In this document: in pieces, positions 44,784 through 54,311 of the stretch
How the letters are laid out: every line of letters starts with the position of its first letter
How positions within the stretch are numbered: position 1 is the first letter of the stretch
Assembly: GCA_024233835.1 (NCBI GenBank)
Contig: JACKPC010000006.1
Coordinates: forward strand, 186,001-250,000
Length of the DNA stretch: 64,000 bases
From: Leptospiraceae bacterium
GTDB taxonomy: Bacteria > Spirochaetota > Leptospiria > Leptospirales > Leptospiraceae
Reading direction: 5' to 3'
Program-made: the position numbers and the translations under genes
Notes under the pieces: model-generated
What the model saw: only the letters and a program-made list of their open reading frames with translations
Told to the model about the DNA's origin: nothing
Databases searched by the model: none

Positions 44784-46868
44784 TTAATTCGGGAATAAAA
44801 TTCTTCCTTCAGAAAAGCGATTACTTATTTCATTTTTTTCTAATGCTCCTATATTTCCAAACTTTTCTGAATCTTCCCTGGCTACTTTAAGCCAGAATTC
44901 ATCTTTTTGTAAATTCGCCAGTTTAAAATCAGGAAGTCCGCTCTGCCGAATACCCAGGATTTCTCCCGGCCCCCTGAGCTTTAAGTCAGATTCGGCCAGC
45001 TCAAAACCATCGGTTGTTTCCACCAGGGCAGAAAGTCTTGTTTTTCCTTCTTCACTTATGTGGCCGGAACTCATTAGAATACAAAAGCTATCATGCTCCC
45101 CCCTGCCCACTCTTCCTCTCAACTGATGCAGTTGAGAAATTCCAAACCGCTCTGCATGTTCAATTACAAGAATCGTTGCATTCGGTACATCAATTCCCAC
45201 TTCCACTACAGTTGTAGTTACAAGAATTTGGATTTCCTTCTTTTTAAAGCCTGTCATTACAGCATCTTTTTCTTCATTTTTCATTTTACCATGAAGTAAA
45301 CCCAGGCTGTATTCTTTAAATTCAAACCTACTTAAATGCTCATAATCATCAATACAGGATTTTAAATCTAATTTTTCTGACTCTTCCACAAGAGGATAGA
45401 CTATATAGCACTGTCTCCCCATATTTAAGTATTTTTTAATAGATTTATATACAGCTTCTCGCTTATCTTCAAAAAACCATTTGGTCTCGATTCCGGCTCT
45501 ACCAGCCGGCTTCTCTTTCAATACGACTAATTCCAGATCTCCATACAGAGTTAAAGAAAGGGTTCGGGGTATAGGAGTTGCTGTCATAGCCAAAATATCA
45601 GGATTTCTTCCTTTTGCCCTCAAAGTTTCTCTTTGCTCAACTCCAAATTTATGCTGTTCGTCAATTATTACAAGACCCAGATTCTTAAATTCCACATCTT
45701 CCTGCAAAAGACTGTGCGTTCCAATCACCAGTCTCGTTTCACCCTGTTTAAAACGGGCAAGTTTCTCCCTTTTGGCTTTGACCTTCTCTTTTCCTAAAAA
45801 AAGTTCCAGTCCAATGAAAGGTGAAAAGGAGAGCAAGGATTGAATGGTATGAAAATGTTGTCTGGCTAAAATTTCAGTAGGTGCTAAAATACAAACCTGA
45901 ATATCATTATCGATATAATGAAGTGCAATTAATAAAGCTGTAACCGTTTTTCCGGAACCCACATCTCCCTGCAAAAGGGCTGCCATAGGAGTATCTTTCG
46001 AGTTTAATTGCTTAATTTTAGCAATACAAGTTTTTTGAGAATCTGTTAACTTGAAAGGAAGATTCTTTTCAACCCGTATAGCCGATGGAGATTCCGGTAG
46101 AGGCCAGAGTTCCCTCTCTATCTCTTCTCTCTTTTTCCGTTTATAATTTAGTAAAAGGTTAAAAAAGAAAAACTCTTCATAAATAAATCGATTTTTAGCA
46201 TTCTGTAATGTTTCTTCAGATTCCGGAAAATGAATTTCTTTAAAAGCCTGATGTATACCGGGTATATTTCTCTTCTTTAGTGCTTCTTCGGGTAGAATTT
46301 CAGGAATTTCTAATTTCCCCTGCTCCAGTAGATCCAGAATTTTTTTATTAAATCTTCGAAAGGCCCTTGAATCCAAGCCTTCTTTTTTCAAGGCATCGGA
46401 ACCCGGGTATAAAGGAATGATACGGCCTGTATGAATTAGTTGTGCTTCCTCCGGATCCTCAGCAGTATTCAAGATTTCAAAATCCGGATGCATGATCTGC
46501 ATTCCCCGGAAATACTTCAACTCTCCGGTAACAATTAGATTCATGCCGGGTTTAAACACATTTTTAAAATAAGAAATTCCTTTAAAAAAAACAAGAGAAA
46601 TGCGATGATTTGATTCGGTCTTAGTTCCTATAATTAATCTTGAAGTTTTACCATGTACCAAATGAAAATCTAATATTGTTACAAATAAGGTAACTGTCTC
46701 TCCCTCACTCAAAAGTACATTCGCAGTTATGCTTCTGTCAATATAACGTCTGGGAAAATAATACAATAACTCTCCCAGATTTTTAATGCCTATATTAGCT
46801 AAAGCTGTCGCACGTTTTGGTCCGAGACCCGGAAGAATTTCTACACTTTCGGAAAGTGTAAGTTTCAT
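44784..46868 (-). CDS. recG: ATP-dependent DNA helicase RecG
   Basis: 694 residues, normal length. The N-terminal wedge/OB region carries GLGPKRATALANIGI and the OB stretch SEGETVTLFVTILDF; helicase motifs are LLQGDVGSGKT, LAPTEILARQHF, IIDEQHKFGVEQR, AMTATPIPRTL, TTTVVEVGIDVPNA and HQLRGRVGRGEHDSFC. Remodels stalled forks and branches junctions. Last gene of a four-gene run with 3-4 bp spacing. Confidence 0.96.
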   Translation of the reverse strand: MKLTLSESVEILPGLGPKRATALANIGIKNLGELLYYFPRRYIDRSITANVLLSEGETVTLFVTILDFHLVHGKTSRLIIGTKTESNHRISLVFFKGISYFKNVFKPGMNLIVTGELKYFRGMQIMHPDFEILNTAEDPEEAQLIHTGRIIPLYPGSDALKKEGLDSRAFRRFNKKILDLLEQGKLEIPEILPEEALKKRNIPGIHQAFKEIHFPESEETLQNAKNRFIYEEFFFFNLLLNYKRKKREEIERELWPLPESPSAIRVEKNLPFKLTDSQKTCIAKIKQLNSKDTPMAALLQGDVGSGKTVTALLIALHYIDNDIQVCILAPTEILARQHFHTIQSLLSFSPFIGLELFLGKEKVKAKREKLARFKQGETRLVIGTHSLLQEDVEFKNLGLVIIDEQHKFGVEQRETLRAKGRNPDILAMTATPIPRTLSLTLYGDLELVVLKEKPAGRAGIETKWFFEDKREAVYKSIKKYLNMGRQCYIVYPLVEESEKLDLKSCIDDYEHLSRFEFKEYSLGLLHGKMKNEEKDAVMTGFKKKEIQILVTTTVVEVGIDVPNATILVIEHAERFGISQLHQLRGRVGRGEHDSFCILMSSGHISEEGKTRLSALVETTDGFELAESDLKLRGPGEILGIRQSGLPDFKLANLQKDEFWLKVAREDSEKFGNIGALEKNEISNRFSEGRILFPN

Positions 46869-46871
46869 TTC

Positions 46872-47258
46872 TTAGAAATCCAACTCCTCAACTTTTTCCT
46901 CTTTGATACTTTCTTCCGGCTTATTAATGCTTCGATCAACACCAAGATAACAGTAACGACAACCATAAATATGCACGATATTTTTTTCTCCATCTCCCTT
47001 TTGCATAGAGGCAAATAGATACTCATGCTTTTCTAAAAAACTTCCGCAGGCAGGACAAATACGAGGTCTCGGAACCTTAGAATCCCATTCCCTTCCATAC
47101 ACTTTTCTTGGATCTAAGGTTTGGGCTTTTAGGGATTTTTCTTTCTCAATACGATTTGCTTTTTCTTTATCCAGCTTCTTATCTTCTGTAAAATATAGAA
47201 GGTGGAGTATTAAAAAAATAAAGATTAGCGTAAATATGATTGAGAATACAGTCAACAT
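46872..47258 (-). CDS. Membrane-anchored zinc-ribbon protein (128 aa)
   Basis: One N-terminal helix (MLTVFSIIFTLIFIFLILHLLYF), a charged helix, then CPACGSFLEKHEYLF..YGCRYCYLG with two CxxC pairs (about 69-72 and 99-102), likely one zinc site. Short spacing on both sides (3 bp) places it in the recG operon. Function unknown. Confidence 0.7.
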   Translation of the reverse strand: MLTVFSIIFTLIFIFLILHLLYFTEDKKLDKEKANRIEKEKSLKAQTLDPRKVYGREWDSKVPRPRICPACGSFLEKHEYLFASMQKGDGEKNIVHIYGCRYCYLGVDRSINKPEESIKEEKVEELDF

Positions 47259-47261
47259 GAG

Positions 47262-47942
47262 TTACTTCCATAAATAAGATTTTACTTTTTGGGCAACAGA
47301 TTCCGGAACTTTAAAACCCTTATTATGCTCAAGTCTTTCCATATACTTTCGAAACGAATAGGAGTGCTGAGAAGTTTTTGTTAAACCTCTAAAACAATCT
47401 TCTAATGCAGTTTCAATTGCATCACAAAGTTCTTCATTGTTCATTAATAAATTTTCATAATATCGTAAAACGGATCGATTTATTCCCCTGCATATAGAAC
47501 GATAAAAAGCAAATTTGACTATGGTAAAAGAATCTGTTTTTGTATCTATAATATCTCTTTCTAACTGTCTTAAATTAATACAGTCTACAAACTCTACTTT
47601 ATAAGTATTATTTGCATATTCATAAACCAGAGTATTCATGAGTAGCTTTTTATATAATTTATATTTCTCACAACTTTCGGCCCCACATTCAGTTATTCCG
47701 GGCTCATCGCAATCGAGGTATATAATTACATCCGCATCAGAATATCTTTCAGCCTGACCAAAGTTTACAGAACCTAAAAGGTCAAAAGCAACTTTATCAC
47801 CGGAAGAATTAATCATACTGGTAAAATGCTTAAAATCTAAAATTCTTTCCTTTGAAACATCTGTCTCGTATTTGCGAAAAAAACGTTTTAAACCATTAAA
47901 CTCTTTAATAAGAGGGTTATTTACAAACTTTGTAATTGTCAT
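47262..47942 (-). CDS. Pol-beta-type nucleotidyltransferase
   Basis: 226 residues. GS (57-58) followed by SDAD with Asp69 and Asp71 (LLGSVNFGQAERYSDADVIIYL) is the metal-binding GSx10DxD motif, with a third acidic residue in VEFVDC. The C-terminal half is helical. Overlaps the metallophosphoesterase by 4 bp (ATGA). This suggests paired adenylylation or nucleotide transfer with a phosphatase/phosphodiesterase; substrate unknown. Confidence 0.78.
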   Translation of the reverse strand: MTITKFVNNPLIKEFNGLKRFFRKYETDVSKERILDFKHFTSMINSSGDKVAFDLLGSVNFGQAERYSDADVIIYLDCDEPGITECGAESCEKYKLYKKLLMNTLVYEYANNTYKVEFVDCINLRQLERDIIDTKTDSFTIVKFAFYRSICRGINRSVLRYYENLLMNNEELCDAIETALEDCFRGLTKTSQHSYSFRKYMERLEHNKGFKVPESVAQKVKSYLWK

Positions 47943-48943
47943 ATTTTTCTAATAAAATGCTCAGCAGGAACGCTTGAATTATCATCGATATATTCTAATT
48001 CAATAGAATTACCTTCTGTTCTCGTTTTCATTAAAACATTCAAGTTTCCATCAAGGTATTGCAATAAATCGACTTTCGTTACTTCCTTATTTTCCATATA
48101 AATTTCTGCAAGGAAACCACCCGGTTGAAAACCGTACACCGAATCAACCGATCCGAAATTAGAAGGATTTAAAAAAACTGTTTTTCCTTTTTTTACAATT
48201 CCCTGGTCCTCATGAACATGTCCTGATAAAACAAGAGGAGGTGAGCAATCATCCACATATCTTCGTATTCCCTGAGAACCCACATTTCCATAACCCGGAA
48301 CCTTATCTAAAATTCCATAAGCCGGGTTATGAATAATAGCTACATCCGGTAACTCTGATTTAAAAAATTCTTCCGGCTCCGAGTATTCTATACCGCTTCT
48401 CCTATACTCATGAAACTTTACTGCCAGCTTTTCGGGTATTCCGGAAGTCATAATTGGTGCCCCACCATAACCTGAAAAAACATACTCTCCAAAAACACGG
48501 GTTTTTCGGTGAATATCCCATTCGTAAAGAGCTGTGTATTGAAGATCTATATCATAGTTTCCCGGAAGTATCAGGCAGGGAGAATTTGCATATTGATTAA
48601 TTACTTCCTTGATAAGAAGGTATTTCTCCTTCATTGTTTTGGAAGCCTTATGAAATAAAAGACGGTAAAAACCGGCCTTAACCCCTATTTCATAGTCAAA
48701 TTTATCCGGAAAACGCAGAATTGTTGTCGCATAATCATAGGGAAGTCTGTCGTAACCCGATTCTTTGGCATGATTTACGAGTTCTTCCTGAATGGTACAA
48801 AAATCAATTATCCTTTCAGAACTAAAAAAAGCCTTGTAGATAATATCGCCGGCAAGAATATATAGATCAGCCGAGGTTCTCTGAAAAACTTCTTTCATAC
48901 TCCTCAGGCCGTCGTGGATATCTGTGAGATAAATTATTTTCAT
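47939..48943 (-). CDS. Calcineurin-like metallophosphoesterase
   Basis: 334 residues. Metal ligands in order: DIHD (Asp8, His10), LAGDIIY, LPGNYDID (GNxD in place of GNHE), HNPAYG and LSGHVHEDQG (GHxH). All five motifs are present, so it should be active on a phosphodiester or phosphomonoester. First gene of the run leading to recG, coupled to the nucleotidyltransferase. The neighbouring ATG at 48943 has only a weak ribosome site. Confidence 0.85.
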   Translation of the reverse strand: MKIIYLTDIHDGLRSMKEVFQRTSADLYILAGDIIYKAFFSSERIIDFCTIQEELVNHAKESGYDRLPYDYATTILRFPDKFDYEIGVKAGFYRLLFHKASKTMKEKYLLIKEVINQYANSPCLILPGNYDIDLQYTALYEWDIHRKTRVFGEYVFSGYGGAPIMTSGIPEKLAVKFHEYRRSGIEYSEPEEFFKSELPDVAIIHNPAYGILDKVPGYGNVGSQGIRRYVDDCSPPLVLSGHVHEDQGIVKKGKTVFLNPSNFGSVDSVYGFQPGGFLAEIYMENKEVTKVDLLQYLDGNLNVLMKTRTEGNSIELEYIDDNSSVPAEHFIRKI

Positions 48944-49119
48944 GAATGAAATCGAAGAAAAATGCTCCCAATCTTATGACTTTTTATGGTATTAGGAAAC
49001 AGTATTTTTACTTGATAATGTGTCACTGAATTTTACGTTGAGCAATAGGAAAACTTACGAAAAAATAAATAGAGTAACAACCGGACTTCAGATGAAATCT
49101 CTATAGAAAGGAAAGAAAA

Positions 49120-50163
49120 GTGCCAGATAAAACAGCCCAACACTTAAATGAAGAGCTTATTACCTTATCACAATTTCTAATTGAGGAGCAGCTCAAGATT
49201 CCTCATGCTACGGGAGACTTTACAGCCCTCATGAATCATCTTGTTTATGCTGCAAAAATCGTAACCCGAGAAGTAAGAAAAGCGGGGCTTCTGGATCATA
49301 TCCTCGGCTCTACGAGTGTAACCAATGTACAGGGTGAAACCCAGATGAAACTGGACCGTTATGCAGATAGAATCATCACCGACTCCATGAAAAAATGCGG
49401 TCACCTCTGTATTATGGCCAGTGAAGAGCAGGAAGGTCCTATTGATATTCCGGAAGACTATGCGATAGGAAAGTATACTTTTGTGTTCGATCCTCTCGAC
49501 GGTTCTTCTAATATAGACAGCAACGTTTCTATAGGTTCTATTTTTTCCATTCACCTCAGAAAAACCCCCCCCGGTAGACCCGGAAAATTGGAAGACTTGC
49601 TCCAACCCGGTAATTTACAAAGAACTGCCGGTTATATTGTTTATGGTTCCTCAACCATGCTCATTTTAAGTACCGGAAATGGCGTCAATGGTTTCACCCT
49701 CGACCCATCCTGCGGAGAATTCCTGCTTTCCCATCCCGGTCTAAAAATGCCGGAATCCGGAAATATTTACTCTATCAACGAGGGTAATTACAATTTCTGG
49801 TCTGATAATATCAAAGCCTATATCAAGGATATTAAAAATATCGATGGAATCAGCCTGAATAAAAATCCAAAAACCCTGCGTTATATAGGTTCTTTAGTGG
49901 CTGACTTCCACAGGAACCTTCTGAAAGGAGGAATTTTTCTGTATCCGAGAGATACGAAATCCAATAATTACCCCGACGGAAAACTCAGGCTTCTTTACGA
50001 AGCAGCACCTATGGCTTTCCTTGCAGAACAGGCCGGAGGAATGGCTGTAACAGAAGATGGACGCAGGATTCTGGATATAGAACCAAATGATCTTCACCAA
50101 AGAGTTACCCTGATTATCGGAAGTAAAAAGGATGTTGAGTATTACCTTGAGAAATATACCTGA
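49120..50163 (+). CDS. fbp: Fructose-1,6-bisphosphatase class 1
   Basis: 347 residues from GTG (49120) with GAAAGGAAAG upstream. Metal/phosphate motif FVFDPLDGSSNIDS (121-134), ASEEQEG (100-106) and late AFLAEQAGG, all typical of FBPase I. Hydrolyses fructose-1,6-bisphosphate in gluconeogenesis. Length and motifs intact. Confidence 0.95.
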   Translation: MPDKTAQHLNEELITLSQFLIEEQLKIPHATGDFTALMNHLVYAAKIVTREVRKAGLLDHILGSTSVTNVQGETQMKLDRYADRIITDSMKKCGHLCIMASEEQEGPIDIPEDYAIGKYTFVFDPLDGSSNIDSNVSIGSIFSIHLRKTPPGRPGKLEDLLQPGNLQRTAGYIVYGSSTMLILSTGNGVNGFTLDPSCGEFLLSHPGLKMPESGNIYSINEGNYNFWSDNIKAYIKDIKNIDGISLNKNPKTLRYIGSLVADFHRNLLKGGIFLYPRDTKSNNYPDGKLRLLYEAAPMAFLAEQAGGMAVTEDGRRILDIEPNDLHQRVTLIIGSKKDVEYYLEKYT

Positions 50164-50169
50164 GAATAG

Positions 50170-51126
50170 ATGAAAGAAACCATTCTACTAACCGGAGCCG
50201 GTGGTTTTGTTGGCAGGTATGCAGAATGGTATTTTCTTAAAGAGGGTTTTCGGGTAAAAAGTATTATTCGAACCGAAAGCCTGAACCCTTACCTCGAAGC
50301 AGAACCGAACCTGAAGCAGAACCTGAGTCAGGAAATCCTGGAAATAAAACCCGATACAGATTGGAAAACTACCTTAAGAGATGTTCATTTTATTATCCAT
50401 CTTGCCGGTAAAGCACATAATCTCAAAGATGTAGAACTGCGACCTTATCTGGAAATAAACGCAGAAGCAAGCCGACAATTAGCTCTCGAAGCAGCCCGAC
50501 AGCAAATAAAACATTTCATTTATTTAAGCACAGCTCTGGTTCATGGAAAAACCGGCTCTGATTCTCCGTTTCAGGAAGATTCTCCCCTTCTTCCTTATAA
50601 CAGCTATAGCTTATCGAAAATAGAAGGAGAGAATTATATAAAAGAGATTTCGCAAAATGAAAATTTACCCTACACTATCCTTCGCCCTCCCCTGATCTAC
50701 GGTCCCTATGCCAAAGCAAACTTTTTAAGACTTGCAAAAATTGCCGGAATGGGCTTTCCCCTTCCTTTCAAAAATTTAAAGAATAAGCGAAGTTTTATTT
50801 TCCTCGGAAACTTGCTTTCAGCTATCCATACCTGCCTGGAAAATAAAGAATCCTTCGGCAAAACTTATCTCTTGAGTGACGGACAGGATCTCTCCACCTC
50901 AGAACTATTGCATCTTCTGTCTGAGAGTTTGAATAAAAACTTAGTTTTATTCCCGATGCCGCTGAGTATTTTAAAAACCCTTTTTAAAGTTATAGGTAAA
51001 AGTGAAGAATATGAAAAGATTTCCTCACCTTATTGTTTAGATATATCTAAAATTCAAAAAGACCTCGGCTGGAAAGCTCCGTTCTCTATTCAAGAGGGCT
51101 TAGGTCTCAGCGTAAAAAGTTTATAA
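50170..51126 (+). CDS. NAD-dependent epimerase/dehydratase
   Basis: 318 residues, extended SDR: TGAGGFVGRY (8-17), HLAGKAHN, STALVHGK, and YSLSKIEGE with the YxxxK pair. Follows fbp by 6 bp and is likely co-transcribed. Probably acts on a nucleotide sugar or related carbohydrate; the exact substrate is not shown. Confidence 0.87.
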   Translation: MKETILLTGAGGFVGRYAEWYFLKEGFRVKSIIRTESLNPYLEAEPNLKQNLSQEILEIKPDTDWKTTLRDVHFIIHLAGKAHNLKDVELRPYLEINAEASRQLALEAARQQIKHFIYLSTALVHGKTGSDSPFQEDSPLLPYNSYSLSKIEGENYIKEISQNENLPYTILRPPLIYGPYAKANFLRLAKIAGMGFPLPFKNLKNKRSFIFLGNLLSAIHTCLENKESFGKTYLLSDGQDLSTSELLHLLSESLNKNLVLFPMPLSILKTLFKVIGKSEEYEKISSPYCLDISKIQKDLGWKAPFSIQEGLGLSVKSL

Positions 51127-51140
51127 ATTCCTTTCAAACT

Positions 51141-52238
51141 TTAATAGTAACCACATCCTTCTCTATAAATTTCCCAGTTTCTCCTTTCTTCTAAAAATAA
51201 ATCCTTTTTTTTAGACGGTATATTAGATAGTTTTTGGATAGTTTCTATTCGCTTATCGCCGGAAGGATGTGTATTTAACCATTTGGAAATTTTATCATTC
51301 TCTGCATTTCTTTTAAAAAACTGGATAAGACCTTCCGTACTGATACTTAGTCTATTCAATTTTTCAACAGCAAGTCTATCGGCTTCTTCTTCAAAACTTC
51401 GAGAGTATTTCAAAAGGATCAGGGTATTTACAATTTCCGAATACGTTTCTATCATCTCAGAAGAATCACTTCCTATACCTATTAAACCGGTAACTAAAAA
51501 GGAAATTCCAAGTACGCGTATCAACTGCCTGATACCATGTCTTTGTTCAATATGAGCGATTTCATGAGCCAAAACTCCGGCAATTTCTTCCGGGGATTCG
51601 CTCTCTTTAAAAAGTCCGGAAAAGATTAGTATTTCTCCACCGGGAAGACTGATAGCATTTGCAACATCCTGTTTCACTATTGTTATATTAAATGTATTTT
51701 TACGATCTGCTAATAAGTTGATTAACTTATGTAGAAATTGATTATATTCTTCTTTCGAACAGGTACTATAGTTTTTCAGGATTTGTTTTTGTACATAAGA
51801 GCCTATCTCTTTATCTACACTTTGCGGAATCAATGTATGAACACGTTGTAAACCCTGGAAATACAAAAAAATAAAAATGGCTAAAAATATGGATATAGAA
51901 ATAAGCTTCGTTCGCAAAGGAAGCTCATATAATTTTTTAACCCGGGTACTAAAAAAACCCGGATGCAATTTGTTATAAATACTTTGAAGAATTTCATAGG
52001 CGTTTTTATCCTGCAAGACAAATATTGCGAAAGGACTATCTTTATCTATAAAAATGTGTATTTCAAAGCTATCTCCTTTATTTTCAATACTCTGTATCAA
52101 TTTCCAGTCGACTTGATAAGTTTCAATTTCTTCATCCGGCTTATAGCGAAACTCCAGGTGAGTTTCATAAATTTCCAGTTCCCCTTTAAAGGGAACCGGA
52201 TTTCTACCATCAAAATATTCAACTATAACTATATTCAT
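51141..52238 (-). CDS. M48-family zinc metalloprotease
   Basis: 365 residues. Start taken at the second possible Met (52238), directly after the DUF898 gene, instead of 52295, which would overlap it by 50 bp. An N-terminal ~100-residue domain of PH-like character (FKGELEIYETHLEFRYKPDEEIETYQVDW) comes before one membrane helix (about 111-127). The catalytic zinc site is HEIAHIEQRHG (His225, Glu226, His229) with the later Glu in SFEEEADRLAVE. Such M48/DUF898 pairs occur together in many genomes. Confidence 0.87.
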   Translation of the reverse strand: MNIVIVEYFDGRNPVPFKGELEIYETHLEFRYKPDEEIETYQVDWKLIQSIENKGDSFEIHIFIDKDSPFAIFVLQDKNAYEILQSIYNKLHPGFFSTRVKKLYELPLRTKLISISIFLAIFIFLYFQGLQRVHTLIPQSVDKEIGSYVQKQILKNYSTCSKEEYNQFLHKLINLLADRKNTFNITIVKQDVANAISLPGGEILIFSGLFKESESPEEIAGVLAHEIAHIEQRHGIRQLIRVLGISFLVTGLIGIGSDSSEMIETYSEIVNTLILLKYSRSFEEEADRLAVEKLNRLSISTEGLIQFFKRNAENDKISKWLNTHPSGDKRIETIQKLSNIPSKKKDLFLEERRNWEIYREGCGYY

Positions 52239-52245
52239 ATCTTCT

Positions 52246-53229
52246 TTAAGATAGCATATCCCCCAGCACGTCAGCCGCATCGGAAATTCCATCACTTAAA
52301 GCTGAAGCTTTTTTATCCATGCTTCCCTCTATAGAAGCAAAATCTACAGTACCTAAAAATGTCAGATGATTTATCTGATAGGCATTTAACCAGTTCAAAG
52401 CCCAGGGAAGAGCAGCTCCCAAACTCAATACGGAAGCTAATAGGGCAAGTCCGGTAGTTTTCATTAAGCCTCCACCTGTATATGTATCAGCATTAAACTG
52501 TTTATTCTGGAAAGTCACGTGACTCCAGTAAAAACGATATAAATTAGCTCTAAACCAAAAAACATAAACTCCTAAAGTTAAAGGAGTTAAGAATATACCT
52601 TTCAAAAACAGGATAAATAACTCTTTCGGCTCCGCTTGAAATTGAAAATTTTGATTCCCATAAAAAGAATTTTTAGCAAAGAATTCGGCATATTTACAAT
52701 AAAACCAGGGAGAATAAATTCCAAGTGTTACGACAGTCATTAAACCATGCACAATAAAAAGCTCAGCTAATTCAGTAAATTTCCCGGTAAACTGAAATCT
52801 AATGTTTCTATAGCTGGAACGACTTAACCTATATCTTTCTTTTCCTATTAATACCAGTGGTGAAATAGCCAATAGGGCAAGATATAATAAAGCACTCATG
52901 ATAAAGTTGGCTGCTTTCAAAGAAATTAATGACATGAGTAAATAAGCTACTGCAAATAGAGCGATAAGCCCAAGGACTACAATACCTATACCCTTTAAGA
53001 AACCTACAAACCTTTCTTTTCCTGTTCCATGATATGAGAACCGATAACCCATAAATTCTGTTTGCTCATAATAATATTTTATTAACTTAACCTTTGCCCA
53101 GAAATAGTAAACTCCTAATGTAATAATGGTAAGAAGGGCATTAACCAGGAATACACCAAATAATTCTCCTCCTTTACCATGATATTTAAAAAAACTTTTT
53201 TCTTCGGTATTGAATTCTTTTGCATCCAT
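52246..53229 (-). CDS. DUF898 (YjgN-type) membrane protein
   Basis: 327 residues with repeated TLGVYYFWAKVKLIKYYYEQTEFMGYRFSYHGTGKE-type units (also TLGIYSPWFYCKYAEFF and TLGVYVFWFRANLYRFY), the DUF898 signature. About six membrane segments. The next gene downstream is the M48 protease, 7 bp away. Function unknown. Confidence 0.88.
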   Translation of the reverse strand: MDAKEFNTEEKSFFKYHGKGGELFGVFLVNALLTIITLGVYYFWAKVKLIKYYYEQTEFMGYRFSYHGTGKERFVGFLKGIGIVVLGLIALFAVAYLLMSLISLKAANFIMSALLYLALLAISPLVLIGKERYRLSRSSYRNIRFQFTGKFTELAELFIVHGLMTVVTLGIYSPWFYCKYAEFFAKNSFYGNQNFQFQAEPKELFILFLKGIFLTPLTLGVYVFWFRANLYRFYWSHVTFQNKQFNADTYTGGGLMKTTGLALLASVLSLGAALPWALNWLNAYQINHLTFLGTVDFASIEGSMDKKASALSDGISDAADVLGDMLS

Positions 53230-53365
53230 CTTAAATCCTCACAATTATTTGTTATATTATCGAATAATTATTATAATTTATATTTTTTTTTGCCGTTTTC
53301 ATTCAGTAGAAAAAAGAAATTCTTCCCTTTTAGCTTCAATAATTTTATTTTGTATTTTAAACTCA

Positions 53366-54055
53366 ATGAAACCCTATACATTTTTAACTTTACAGCTTGC
53401 AAGTAGAGACATTAACGCCTATTATTTTACCGGGAATAAAGGCGGGAAAAGACCCGGCCTTGTATTTTTGCACGACATCACCGGAATACAAAACTCCACT
53501 CTTGAAACCGCATACCTGCTCTCAGAAGAAGGTTTGAGAGTCCTTGTCCCTGATCTATACACAAATTCCTGGGGCGTAAAATATTGCGTACGACAGGTCA
53601 TAGACCGGTTCATACGGGATAATCTCTCCGGCAATAAGGCTTTAGAAGAAATTCATCAAATTATCGATGCTTTCCAGAAATTTAAGGATGTAGACCCAAA
53701 CAGGCTCTCTCTTGTGGGTTCCTGCCTGACCGGAGGTTTTGTACTACATGCCAGTCTGAGACCGGAAATTAAAGCACCGGTTGTTTTCCATCATTCTTTC
53801 GGTCTCACAGGTTCCGGTTTCCCGGAAGAATGCGTGGGGAGTGTAAAACATACAATACAGGGACACTTCTGCCATACAGATCCTCTCTGTCCTCCTGAAA
53901 AAGTAGACAGACTGGAAGAACAACTCGGTGATAAATTAGAAAGACATGATTACGATCTTCCTCACATGATACCACATCTATTTCGCTTCAATGAAGAAGG
54001 AAAAGAAGCCTATGAAAGAATGCTGAGGTTTATAAAAGAAAAAGTTTACGAATAA
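53366..54055 (+). CDS. Dienelactone hydrolase-like enzyme
   Basis: 229 residues from ATG 53366; the longer frame to 53210 has an unlikely Ile-rich start. VGSCLTGGF places the nucleophile Cys120, as in dienelactone hydrolases, with FLHDITG as oxyanion loop and DLPHMIPH holding the His. Cytoplasmic. Substrate unknown. Confidence 0.85.
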   Translation: MKPYTFLTLQLASRDINAYYFTGNKGGKRPGLVFLHDITGIQNSTLETAYLLSEEGLRVLVPDLYTNSWGVKYCVRQVIDRFIRDNLSGNKALEEIHQIIDAFQKFKDVDPNRLSLVGSCLTGGFVLHASLRPEIKAPVVFHHSFGLTGSGFPEECVGSVKHTIQGHFCHTDPLCPPEKVDRLEEQLGDKLERHDYDLPHMIPHLFRFNEEGKEAYERMLRFIKEKVYE

Positions 54056-54070
54056 AAGAATTGATTAGTT

Positions 54071-54272
54071 CTTTACTGATGCTTATCGTAAAACCCGTTT
54101 TTCTTGCTCATCATTTTATCACCTCGTTTTTTTAAAAAAAGGTGCCTACTATACCGCAATTAGCCTGGTCCGACTTTCAGTTATAGTCAAGACTCAGGGC
54201 AGGGAATATAGAGGATAGGATTAATAAATTATTAATTTCGTAAAAAATGATAGAATTTTTACTGCTTTCATT
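54071..54272 (-). pseudogene. Degenerate fragment of a lipoprotein paralogue
   Basis: 54071-54108 matches 55405-55442 at 37 of 38 bases (ctttactgatgcttatcgta core), which lies in the 3' part of the lipoprotein gene at 55331-56092. About 54241-54272 matches 55608-55640 more loosely in the same order, with a shorter distance between them. The piece is a decayed partial duplicate with an internal change and no open frame. A small hairpin (CACCT..AGGTG) lies in the middle. Confidence 0.5.
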
Positions 54273-54311
54273 CTATGCTAAAAAACATTGTTAGAAATAA
54301 CTGAGGATAAA

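Noticed and set aside
53210..53365. N-terminal extension of the dienelactone-hydrolase-like protein
   Set aside because: Ile/Phe-rich translation of an AT-rich spacer that overlaps the divergent DUF898 gene; the Met at 53366 fits the family.
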